Assembly: GCA_903831655.1 (NCBI GenBank)
Contig: CAIKYO010000267.1
Coordinates: forward strand, 1 to 38,890
DNA from: an uncultured Burkholderiales bacterium
GTDB lineage: Bacteria > Pseudomonadota > Gammaproteobacteria > Burkholderiales > Burkholderiaceae_C
Reading direction: 5' to 3'
Length of the DNA stretch: 38,890 nt
The notes under the pieces were generated by a model that was not told the origin of the DNA, ran no database searches, and saw nothing but the letters and a program-made list of their open reading frames with translations. A program made the translations under genes and the position numbers. This document shows, piece after piece, positions 1 to 6,652 of the stretch; position 1 is the stretch's first letter, and each line of letters opens with the position of its first letter.

Positions 1-395
1 CCACCTTCCATCATGGAGGATCCTTGTGCATGTCGCCAAGGGTACAGGTCCATGTCATCGTAGGCGCAAACGGTGAACGCGGGGATGACATCTTCCCTGA
101 AGTTCTCGTACTGATCGTCACCCCAAATGAGAACCAAGTCGGGTTTGAAACGATCCAAATGGGAGCGAACCACACGGCATTGTTCGACCATGGCTTGGCG
201 GTGCAGGCCAGCTGCTCGGGTGCCAAAGTCATTGCTCCATTCCTCTTGCATGGGTTTAGGCCATGACTGTGGGTTCTTTTGCTCAGCAGGAATGGAGGGA
301 TCTTCAAGCGTGCGTCTCAAGATCCATGACATGGCTTCATCGGGGGAACTTAAGGGAGGATAGTGGGAAAGACCCAAACCCAAAATTTCAGCCAT
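1..395 (-). CDS. Class III extradiol (LigB-type) ring-cleavage dioxygenase, N-terminal part, cut by window edge
   Basis: The first 131 residues are present; the rest lies beyond base 1. The protein begins MAEILGLGLSHYPPLSSPDE and later has HRQAMVEQCRVVRSHLDRFKPD followed by LVLIWGDDQYENFREDVIP. A His near the N-terminus and a D-x-V-L-I-W-G-D-D-x-Y-E-N-F block are what I associate with LigB-family, non-haem Fe(II) extradiol dioxygenases that open catecholic rings. The ATG has GGAG 8 nt upstream (minus strand of 404-407). The gene follows phoH by 63 bp on the same strand, with stem-loops in the gap. The substrate cannot be read from this fragment: protocatechuate- or gallate-like acids would suit the oxygenase cluster at 3.1-7.2 kb, but that link is inference. 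Family assignment is by recognition of sequence character. Confidence 0.75.
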   Translation of the reverse strand, partial: MAEILGLGLSHYPPLSSPDEAMSWILRRTLEDPSIPAEQKNPQSWPKPMQEEWSNDFGTRAAGLHRQAMVEQCRVVRSHLDRFKPDLVLIWGDDQYENFREDVIPAFTVCAYDDMDLYPWRHAQGSSMMEG

Positions 396-414
396 TCAAT
401 CAACTCCATCAATA

Positions 415-469
415 TGAGGTCTCCTCAGGTGAACAACACCTAGAGGGACCAAGCGCTCTTAGAGCGCTT
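415..469 (-). promoter_or_regulatory. Stem-loops between phoH and the extradiol dioxygenase gene, two of them mutually exclusive
   Basis: Three inverted repeats are packed into 55 bp. AAGCGCTC (451-458) and GAGCGCTT (462-469) form a perfect 8-bp stem whose loop holds the phoH stop codon. GGTG/CACC (428-431, 437-440) with CCTC/GAGG (423-426, 443-446) form a second stem. TGAGG/CCTCA (415-419, 423-427) form a third stem that reuses bases 423-426, so the second and third stems cannot coexist. None is followed by a T-run on the minus strand, so a simple terminator is unlikely. Confidence 0.45.
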
Positions 470-2129
470 CGCTTGCAAAATCAGCCAGCCTTGAGCGCTC
501 ACCACGCGCAAGCGTGATGTGTCCACCGTGGGGCCAGCCCTTGAACTTGTCCACTGCGTAGGTCAGTCCAGACGAGCCCTCTGTGAGGTAGGGTGTGTCA
601 ATTTGAGCCAGGTTACCCATGCAAATGATTTTAGTACCAGGTCCTGCCCGCGTGATGAGGGTTTTCATTTGTTTGGGCGTTAAGTTTTGCGCTTCATCAA
701 TGATCACGTATTTATTGAGGAAGGTGCGACCTCGCATGAAGTTCATGCTCTTGATTTTGATGCGACTGCGGATCAACTCATTGGTTGCGGCACGTCCCCA
801 TTCGCCAGAGCCGGTATCTGTTTTGGCGAGCACCTCCAAGTTGTCATCCAAGGCGCCCATCCAGGGCCCCATTTTTTCTTCCTCTGTACCGGGTAAAAAA
901 CCAATGTCCTCGCCCACACTGACCGTGGCACGGGTCACAATGATCTCCGTGTAGCGTCTCTCATCCAAGACCTGCGTGAGACCTGAGGCGAGTGCCAAGA
1001 GCGTTTTACCTGTACCTGCCGTACCAGTGAGTGTTACGAAATCGATGTCTGGATCCAAGAGCACGTTGAGTGCAAAGTTTTGTTCCCTGTTGCGAGCGGT
1101 GACACCCCATATGGCGTTTTTGATGTTGTTGAAGTCTTTCAGCGTTTTGAGAACGGCCGTTTTGCCCCTTATCTCGGTGACCCGGGCGTACAAGCTGGGT
1201 TCGCCGGGGGATTCAAAATAAACAAATTGGTTGATGTGCAAGCTGGGCACAATGGGTCCACTGATCCTGTAGAAGGTGTGGCTACCGCTTTGCCAGCTCT
1301 CAACCGTCTTGCCATTTTTGATCCAAAAATCCGAGGGCAAACTGAGCCATCCGCTGTAGAGTAAATCACCATCTTCTAGGGTTTTGTCGTTTTGATAGTC
1401 TTCTGCTGCAAGTCCCAGGGCGCGAGACTTCACGCGCATGTTGATGTCTTTTGACACCAAGACCACTTCTCGTCCTGGGTGGATTTTTCTCAGTGCTTCA
1501 ACGACTCCAAGAATTTGGTTGTCTGCTTTGCCCTGTGGAAGGCTGTGGGGGAGTGTGAAGTCCAGAGGCTGAGTTTGAAAAAACAACTTGCCGCCCACAT
1601 CCTTGTAGCCGGTGCTGGACAACGCCAAGCCTTGGGTCATGTCCATTTCATTGGAGGCTGCCAAGGCATCTAACGATCTGCTGGTTTGTCTTGCGTTTCT
1701 TGCAACCTCTGTCATGCCTTTTTTGTGATTGTCTAGCTCCTCGAGCACAATCATGGGCAGGAACACATCGTGCTCTTCGAACCTAAAAAGACACATGGGG
1801 TCGTGCAAGAGCACATTGGTGTCGAGGACAAAGAGTTTGGTGGGAAGGTTGGATTTTTTGCCACTGGCTTTGCTGGTGGCACCTCTCTGGGGTTTGATCG
1901 CTTGCTTGGGTTTAACCAAAGCCTCTCGCTCATTGTGGTAGGTGGGTTCAAGAGCGCTTGTTTGGGCAGCGGATCGCTCAAAGTCATCTGTCGCACTGGG
2001 TGCTTCGTGAACAGGTGGGGATGAGAAGTGAGTCGCCTGTTTCTTGGGTGCTTTCCCACTAGAGGGTGTTTCAAAAACAGTTTGACCTAAGAGAGCTGCA
2101 CGTTTTGAGGGGGCTGGTGGCAAAGGCAT
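459..2129 (-). CDS. PhoH-family protein with N-terminal PIN domain (PhoH2/YlaK type)
   Basis: This is a 556-residue cytoplasmic protein in three parts. A low-complexity, probably disordered leader covers about residues 1-95. A PIN-type nuclease domain starts at about residue 98, with the acidic motif LFVLDTNVLLHDP. A PhoH ATPase domain follows, with Walker A GTAGTGKT at 369-376 and Walker B VIIDEAQN around 475-482. PIN-PhoH fusions are described as RNA-directed ATPase/nucleases; the role in this organism is not known. The start at 2129 has no clear Shine-Dalgarno sequence, and the variable leader makes the exact start uncertain. A terminator on the same strand upstream (2157-2193) separates it from bcp. 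Confidence 0.9.
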   Translation of the reverse strand: MPLPPAPSKRAALLGQTVFETPSSGKAPKKQATHFSSPPVHEAPSATDDFERSAAQTSALEPTYHNEREALVKPKQAIKPQRGATSKASGKKSNLPTKLFVLDTNVLLHDPMCLFRFEEHDVFLPMIVLEELDNHKKGMTEVARNARQTSRSLDALAASNEMDMTQGLALSSTGYKDVGGKLFFQTQPLDFTLPHSLPQGKADNQILGVVEALRKIHPGREVVLVSKDINMRVKSRALGLAAEDYQNDKTLEDGDLLYSGWLSLPSDFWIKNGKTVESWQSGSHTFYRISGPIVPSLHINQFVYFESPGEPSLYARVTEIRGKTAVLKTLKDFNNIKNAIWGVTARNREQNFALNVLLDPDIDFVTLTGTAGTGKTLLALASGLTQVLDERRYTEIIVTRATVSVGEDIGFLPGTEEEKMGPWMGALDDNLEVLAKTDTGSGEWGRAATNELIRSRIKIKSMNFMRGRTFLNKYVIIDEAQNLTPKQMKTLITRAGPGTKIICMGNLAQIDTPYLTEGSSGLTYAVDKFKGWPHGGHITLARGERSRLADFASEAL

Positions 2130-2156
2130 GAGTTTGAATGATGAGTTAAGTGGGGT

Positions 2157-2193
2157 TTAAAAAAGAAAAAGCCGCCAAGCAAGCCAGGCGGCT
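2157..2193 (-). terminator. Rho-independent terminator of bcp
   Basis: On the minus strand AGCCGCC and GGCGGCT (2187-2193 and 2170-2176) pair over a 10-nt loop and are followed by a T-rich tract (2170 down to 2157). It lies about 110 bp beyond the bcp stop codon and before the phoH start. Confidence 0.8.
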
Positions 2194-2304
2194 GGGGGAG
2201 AACAAGGATCAAAAGAGGTAGATTTCAAGGTAAGCAATGAATCACCATGTAAGTTCATGGAAACATCATAACCTACTCAAATGCCATCCTTGTGAAATCT
2301 TTTT

Positions 2305-2793
2305 TTAAACAGTTTCGGCAGCTGGTTTTTTGAGCGATTTGACGACCTTCAAGACCTCGTCGACGTGACCAGGTACCTTGAGGCCTCGCCATTCGTGTTT
2401 CAACAGGCCATCTGCTCCGACCAAAAAGGTGCTTCGCTCGATACCTTTGACTTTTTTGCCGTACATGATCTTGTTTTTAACAACACCGAACATGTGACAC
2501 ATTTTTTCTTCTGTATCAGCAATCAATTCAAAGGGGAGTTCTAGTTTGGCTTTAAAGTCGTCGTGAGACTTCATGTTGTCTCTTGAGACGCCAAAAATGA
2601 CCGCTCCAGCCTTGGTGAAGTCTTTGTACTTGTCTCTAAACTGCATTGCCTCAGTCGTGCAACCAGGCGTGTTGTCTTTTGGGTAAAAGAACAGCACCAA
2701 TGCTTTGCCAGTGTGCGTGTGGTTGGTGACTTTGACACCACCCGTTGCGTTGGCTTCAAATTCAGGAAGGGGTTTGTTAACAACTATCGCCAT
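2305..2793 (-). CDS. bcp: Thioredoxin-dependent peroxiredoxin, BCP/PrxQ family
   Basis: The 162-residue protein starts MAIVVNKPLPEFEANATG; an in-frame ATG at 2883 would add 30 residues unlike the family, and inverted repeats occupy that stretch. It reduces hydrogen peroxide and organic hydroperoxides using thiol donors in the cytoplasm. The peroxidatic cysteine lies in PKDNTPGCTTEA (about residue 48). In E. coli BCP the resolving cysteine is five residues further on, but here that position is methionine (GCTTEAMQF), so the E. coli-style disulphide cannot form. Another cysteine occurs in EEKMCHMFGV. Length and the remaining motifs are normal for the family. The gene stands alone, with its own terminator. 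Confidence 0.93.
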   Translation of the reverse strand: MAIVVNKPLPEFEANATGGVKVTNHTHTGKALVLFFYPKDNTPGCTTEAMQFRDKYKDFTKAGAVIFGVSRDNMKSHDDFKAKLELPFELIADTEEKMCHMFGVVKNKIMYGKKVKGIERSTFLVGADGLLKHEWRGLKVPGHVDEVLKVVKSLKKPAAETV

Positions 2794-2845
2794 AGAACTT
2801 CTAATCCGGTGTAACAAGGGGGCCAAGACTTGAGCTTGGCAACCG

Positions 2846-2867
2846 TCTATTTTAACTTGAAAATAGA
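2846..2867 (-). promoter_or_regulatory. Perfect 8-bp inverted repeat upstream of bcp, candidate operator
   Basis: TCTATTTT and AAAATAGA are separated by 6 bp, and the proximal edge is 53 bp upstream of the bcp ATG. On the minus strand the repeat includes TAAAAT, a possible -10 element, so a protein bound here could block transcription. No convincing -35 was found. Confidence 0.4.
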
Positions 2868-3020
2868 TGCGAATCCACCTCATGGCCTCCTTATTTAGGA
2901 GTCAATTTGATGACCAATTGAGTTCACTGAACGGGAAGTTTCAGCAGATCTGACAAATAGCTGTTGAAAGCCACGGGCCTCTCTTATCAGCAGCAAAATC
3001 GGTGCAGGACTTGAGGCTGT

Positions 3021-3040
3021 GTTAAGGGTTTACCCTTGAC
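3021..3040. repeat. Compact palindrome AAGGGT-TT-ACCCTT
   Basis: AAGGGT (3024-3029) and ACCCTT (3032-3037) are perfect arms 2 bp apart, and the pairing extends to 3021-3040 with one T-G mismatch. On the minus strand it contains GGGTAAAC, the same core seen in the motifs upstream of fumA and ilvD. It lies about 60 bp past the oxygenase stop and 230 bp upstream of bcp, so its target gene is unclear. Confidence 0.4.
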
Positions 3041-3099
3041 TCAGTTGAGCAGGATGTGTGCAAATCCTCTCCGTTCGAGGGATAGGAGGATGTCAAAAA

Positions 3100-4365
3100 T
3101 CAGACCGCCGGCGAGGTTTGGTCTCGCCAAGAGACTGTTTTTTCCAAGATGGCTTGGTAGGCTGTGACTGTAGGAGCGGCCGCACGGGCTCCGACACCAA
3201 CGGGATCTCCTCCGTTCATGAAGTGGCGCAGTTCATCGAGCATTTGTTTTCTAAACTCCACGATGGCCAAGTCGCTTGCTCCAAGGCGATCATAGGTACG
3301 GTCTGCAATGGGCCCCATCGTGACCCACATGGCCATGTCTTGATTGGGAATACCTGGAATACCAGTGAAATTACCGGCTTTCATGGCCTGGCGGTCTTGT
3401 AGGAAATGATTTTCAACGGTGCGCTTGGGATGGAAGGCGCTGTCAACATCAATTCCTTTTTCGGTGTGCAGGAAAGCTCGCCACGTGTGAGTCTCTGGGG
3501 TCGTTTTGGGGTCCCCCCATGCGATGAAGTGAAAAGCCGTGTGGGTGTCATCGATGGCGGTGTTGATGTTGGCCACGTTGTACATGTCATTGGGGGGAAT
3601 CAAGGCGCTGGAAGGGGCCAAATAGACCGTTTGTCTGACATAGTCATGGGTTGCTGCATTTTCTATAGGGCGACGGATGGCAACATAACGAAATCCATAA
3701 GGCTCCCTGTGCGTTTGCATTTTTGGCGATTTATCGGTACTGGGGCGATACCAACTTTTATCGGTCGCTTTAGCGCCTCCAATCCGAGCAGGCACCATGT
3801 CCGAGGAATGGAGGCTAGAGCTGTGAGCAGAATCAATTTGACCCTCAAGGATTTGTGCCCAATTGCAAGGAATGATCACTTTTGCAATGGAGACCCGAAC
3901 ATGCTCATTGGGAGCCCAGGGTGGGGGCGTGAAGGGGGTTTGGTGTTGACTCTCACCCATGAAGGCCCAAACAAATCCTCCCCACTCAAGGCTTGGATAC
4001 GATTTGTGCTGCACTTTGCTGGCCAAGCCGCTGCCTTGGGGCTCGGAGCTCATTTCAACCACTTCACCCATGCGGTTCATCTTCCAGCCGTGGTACAAAC
4101 ACCTCAAGCCATTGTGTTCGTTGCGCGCATAGACCAAGGATGCTCTGCGGTGAGGGCAGAGCTCGCCCATGACCCCAACTTCGCCATCGGTATTGCGAAA
4201 CACCACCAGATCCTCGCCCAATACGCGAGCCCTGATCGGTGTGCCATCAGGCTCACCCACCTCTTCAGTCAGGCAGATGGCTTGCCAATGTCTGCGCATC
4301 AACTGGCCCATTGGAGCTTGGCCTTCAACACGGCAAAGCAAGTCGTTTTCTTCGGCGGTCATCAT
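3100..4365 (-). CDS. Rieske non-haem iron oxygenase, phthalate 4,5-dioxygenase (OphA2/Pht3) type
   Basis: This is the oxygenase component of a two-protein ring-hydroxylating system, 421 residues from ATG 4365. That start is preceded 8 nt upstream by GGAG (within AAGGAGAG); an ATG 33 nt further upstream lacks such a site. The Rieske [2Fe-2S] ligands are Cys70, His72, Cys89 and His92 in CPHRRASL...CLYHGWK. Mononuclear iron ligands are probably His181 and His186 (IDSAHSSSLH, with Asp178 as bridge) and Asp343 in IPNQDMAMW. This is the phthalate-dioxygenase class, with an alpha subunit only and a reductase that carries its own plant-type ferredoxin domain; that reductase is encoded divergently. 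Family members act on phthalate, chlorobenzoates and other aromatic acids, so the substrate is unproven. Confidence 0.88.
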   Translation of the reverse strand: MMTAEENDLLCRVEGQAPMGQLMRRHWQAICLTEEVGEPDGTPIRARVLGEDLVVFRNTDGEVGVMGELCPHRRASLVYARNEHNGLRCLYHGWKMNRMGEVVEMSSEPQGSGLASKVQHKSYPSLEWGGFVWAFMGESQHQTPFTPPPWAPNEHVRVSIAKVIIPCNWAQILEGQIDSAHSSSLHSSDMVPARIGGAKATDKSWYRPSTDKSPKMQTHREPYGFRYVAIRRPIENAATHDYVRQTVYLAPSSALIPPNDMYNVANINTAIDDTHTAFHFIAWGDPKTTPETHTWRAFLHTEKGIDVDSAFHPKRTVENHFLQDRQAMKAGNFTGIPGIPNQDMAMWVTMGPIADRTYDRLGASDLAIVEFRKQMLDELRHFMNGGDPVGVGARAAAPTVTAYQAILEKTVSWRDQTSPAV

Positions 4366-4426
4366 GTCAAACTCTCCTTGGGCAGTGGCTGATTTCATCT
4401 CGAAATGGATGTCAATGCCATTTCAG

Positions 4427-4458
4427 TTTAAAATAGTTAGAGATCTAAGTATAACCAA
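4427..4458. promoter_or_regulatory. Overlapping divergent promoters for the oxygenase and the reductase operon
   Basis: On the plus strand TTTAAA (4427-4432) and TATAAC (4450-4455) are 17 bp apart and face the reductase. On the minus strand TTGGTT (4458-4453) and TATTTT (4435-4430) are also 17 bp apart and face the oxygenase. The two spacers nearly coincide and contain the palindrome at 4433-4452. The hexamers match the sigma-70 consensus only moderately, but the symmetry supports the call. Confidence 0.55.
4433..4452. promoter_or_regulatory. 20-bp imperfect palindrome, probable MarR operator
   Basis: ATAGTTAG and CTAAGTAT flank AGAT; 7 of 8 arm positions are complementary. It fills the spacer shared by both divergent promoters. 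Winged-helix MarR dimers usually bind palindromes of about this size, and a MarR gene ends the operon on the right. Confidence 0.55.
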
Positions 4459-4481
4459 ATTTTCTATCCACAGCACCTGCC

Positions 4482-5435
4482 ATGAATTCATACCCCGACT
4501 CCCTTCGACTCACCCACAGACAAGAGCTTTGTGAGGGCATTGTTTTGTTTCGATTAAGCGCTTTAGATGGCGGGAGTTTGCCTGCATTTAAAGCTGGGGC
4601 ACACCTGAGTGTCAAAACACCCTCCGGTCAAAATCGTTCGTATTCACTTTGTAGTTCGCCAAACGAAACGCAGTTCTATGAGCTCGCGATCAAGAGAGAG
4701 GACAAAGGTCGGGGAGGCTCGACCAGCATGGTCGATCAACTAAAGGTTGGCGACATATTGGAGGTGGTTGAGGGCGCCAATTACTTTGAGCTCAAAGAAG
4801 GTCAAGCGCGTTACATCTTCGTTGCAGGTGGCATTGGGATCACACCCATCTTGTCAATGATGCAGTCATTGATTCACCAGGGTGTGGGAGACTTTGTTTT
4901 GCATTACTGCACGCGAGAGCAAGAAAGCACACCTTTTTGGGATGTGTTGAGTCAGGAGCCGTTCGCCTCCCATGTGCGTTTTCACCACGATGGTGGAGAC
5001 CCAAAGCGTTCGTTTGATTTTTGGCCCGTGTTTGAGCGGACCTCAAATGCACACATTTATTGTTGCGGCCCGCAAGGTCTGATGGACAGTGTGCGTGACA
5101 TGACAGGTCATTGGCCCTCAGAGCAAGTTCATTTTGAGAGTTTTGGCGCGGCAGCAGTCGATCCAAGTTTGAATGCAGAGTTCAGCGTCAAGTTGCAAAG
5201 TTCAGGCAAGGTGATTCCTGTGCCCGCAGATCAAAGTATTTTGCAAGCCTTAAAGCAAGCGGGTCTTCAAGTGCCTAGCTCGTGCGAAAGCGGGACGTGT
5301 GGTTCTTGTCGTGTGGGGCTGGTTCAGGGTGAGGCCGATCACCGTGATTTTGTTTTGATGGATGATGAGTACGACAAGGCCATCATGATTTGCGTCTCTA
5401 GGGCTAAATGTGATCAACTGGTGCTGGATCTATGA
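4482..5435 (+). CDS. Oxygenase reductase, phthalate dioxygenase reductase (PDR/VanB) family
   Basis: This 317-residue flavoprotein passes electrons from NAD(P)H to the Rieske oxygenase. The order is: flavin-binding barrel with RSYSLCSSP (52-60); nucleotide-binding domain with GGIGITP (116-122) and YCCGPQGLM (193-201); and a C-terminal plant-type [2Fe-2S] domain with Cys268, Cys273, Cys276 and Cys304. That is the known PDR layout (FMN, NAD, ferredoxin). It is the first gene of the plus-strand operon and overlaps the next gene by 4 nt (ATGA), so the two are probably translationally coupled. Its divergent partner is the oxygenase. VanB-type reductases of vanillate demethylase share this layout; the neighbours favour the phthalate-type system. 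Confidence 0.9.
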   Translation: MNSYPDSLRLTHRQELCEGIVLFRLSALDGGSLPAFKAGAHLSVKTPSGQNRSYSLCSSPNETQFYELAIKREDKGRGGSTSMVDQLKVGDILEVVEGANYFELKEGQARYIFVAGGIGITPILSMMQSLIHQGVGDFVLHYCTREQESTPFWDVLSQEPFASHVRFHHDGGDPKRSFDFWPVFERTSNAHIYCCGPQGLMDSVRDMTGHWPSEQVHFESFGAAAVDPSLNAEFSVKLQSSGKVIPVPADQSILQALKQAGLQVPSSCESGTCGSCRVGLVQGEADHRDFVLMDDEYDKAIMICVSRAKCDQLVLDL

Positions 5436-6652
5436 ATTCAACCCGCCCATTGAGACTTGGTATCTGCGGCTTGGGTCGAGCTTTCACCTTGATGCTCCCC
5501 ACATTCACACAAGATCCTCGCATTCAGCTTGTTGCGGCCACCGACCCAAATGTTCAAGCGTGCGAGCAATTTGAAAAAGATTTTGGCATCAAAGCCAGTG
5601 AAAATCTGCAAGCGATGTGTGCCGATAAAACTATAGATGCAGTCTATATCGCAAGTCCACACCAACTCCATGCCCAACATGTCTTGGTTGCAGCAAGCAT
5701 GGGTAAGCACGTTTGGGTTGAAAAGCCCATGGCCATCACATTGGATGAGTGCCTTCAAATGATCAATGCCTGTCGTGCAGCCCAAGTCCAGTTGATGGTG
5801 GGTCACAGCCATGCGTTTGATTGGCCAGTGCTAAAGACGCGAGAGTTAATTTTGAGCCATCGTTATGGCCAAGTGCAGATGGTCACCGCCATCAATTACA
5901 CAGATTTTTTGTACCGTCCAAGGCGTCCAGAGGAGTTAATCACCGAACTCGGGGGGGGAGTCGTCTTTAGTCAAGGGGCTCACCAAGTTGATGTGGTTCG
6001 CCGCTTGTGTGGTGGAGATGTCTTGAGTGTGAGCGCAAACACAAGGACTTGGGACTCAAAGCGGGGGAGTGAGGGAGCTTACAACGCCTTGTTGAAGTTT
6101 CACTCTGGTGCTCAAGCCAGTCTCACCTACTCAGGATATGCCCACTTCGATTCAAATCTTTGGATGGACAGTGTTGGTGAGTTGGGCGCAGAGAATGCCA
6201 TTTTCAACCCCGCTCAAACCCGTGCACGACTCAAAGGAATGGATGATCCCATGCAAGAGGCGCAATTGAAAAGCGCACGCAATTATGGGGGCTCTCTGTG
6301 GAGTGGAGCGCCTGCACAAGCGGGTCCCATGTATCACCAGCATTTTGGTCCCCTTGTGGTGAGTTGCGAGAAAGCGGATTTGAGGCCAACGCCCAAAGGC
6401 ATTTTCATCGACTCCGATGACGGGCATGAACTGTTGGCGTTTGAGGCGCCCAAGATTGCTCGTCAAGAGGTGGTGGACGAGTTTTACGGGGCTGTGATGA
6501 ACGGTCAAGCATTGGCTCACGATGGTGACTGGGCATTGGGGACGCTGGAGGTTTGCTTGGCCATGCTGGACGCCTCCAAGACGCAAAGCATCATCAAAGA
6601 CTTGGCCCATCAACATGGATTCGTGCCCCAGTTGGGAGCCTCTTCGTCATGA
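5432..6652 (+). CDS. Gfo/Idh/MocA-family dehydrogenase, OphB/Pht4-like candidate dihydrodiol dehydrogenase
   Basis: The protein has 406 residues. The N-terminal Rossmann fold carries GICGLGRA (about 10-17), the family's EKP motif lies at 97-99 (VWVEKPMA), and a probable catalytic His184 and Asp187 lie in SQGAHQVDVV. In the phthalate 4,5-dioxygenase pathway the Pht4/OphB dehydrogenase, which converts the cis-dihydrodiol into 4,5-dihydroxyphthalate, belongs to this family and has similar length. Here the gene directly follows the reductase (4-nt overlap) and precedes a MarR gene (4-nt overlap), so that role fits well. No decarboxylase or phthalate transporter gene lies nearby, so the assignment remains inference. 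Other Gfo/Idh enzymes act on sugars and inositols. Confidence 0.8.
   Translation: MNSTRPLRLGICGLGRAFTLMLPTFTQDPRIQLVAATDPNVQACEQFEKDFGIKASENLQAMCADKTIDAVYIASPHQLHAQHVLVAASMGKHVWVEKPMAITLDECLQMINACRAAQVQLMVGHSHAFDWPVLKTRELILSHRYGQVQMVTAINYTDFLYRPRRPEELITELGGGVVFSQGAHQVDVVRRLCGGDVLSVSANTRTWDSKRGSEGAYNALLKFHSGAQASLTYSGYAHFDSNLWMDSVGELGAENAIFNPAQTRARLKGMDDPMQEAQLKSARNYGGSLWSGAPAQAGPMYHQHFGPLVVSCEKADLRPTPKGIFIDSDDGHELLAFEAPKIARQEVVDEFYGAVMNGQALAHDGDWALGTLEVCLAMLDASKTQSIIKDLAHQHGFVPQLGASSS

Larger units (their letters stand above)
2794..3099. other. Intergenic stretch between the Rieske oxygenase gene and bcp, holding several inverted repeats
   Basis: I see no gene in these 306 bp. It holds the leader and probable promoter of bcp. 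Inverted repeats are GCCAAG/CTTGGC (2822-2827, 2835-2840), TCTATTTT/AAAATAGA (2846-2853, 2860-2867), TCAATT/AATTGA (2902-2907, 2916-2921), and a compact palindrome at 3021-3040. No T-rich terminator for the oxygenase gene is apparent. Confidence 0.5.

Noticed and set aside
3406-4392. Long open frame (328 codons) on the plus strand opposite the Rieske oxygenase
   Set aside because: The minus strand encodes an oxygenase with every expected metal ligand; the opposite frame has no recognisable motif and is a shadow of biased codon use.
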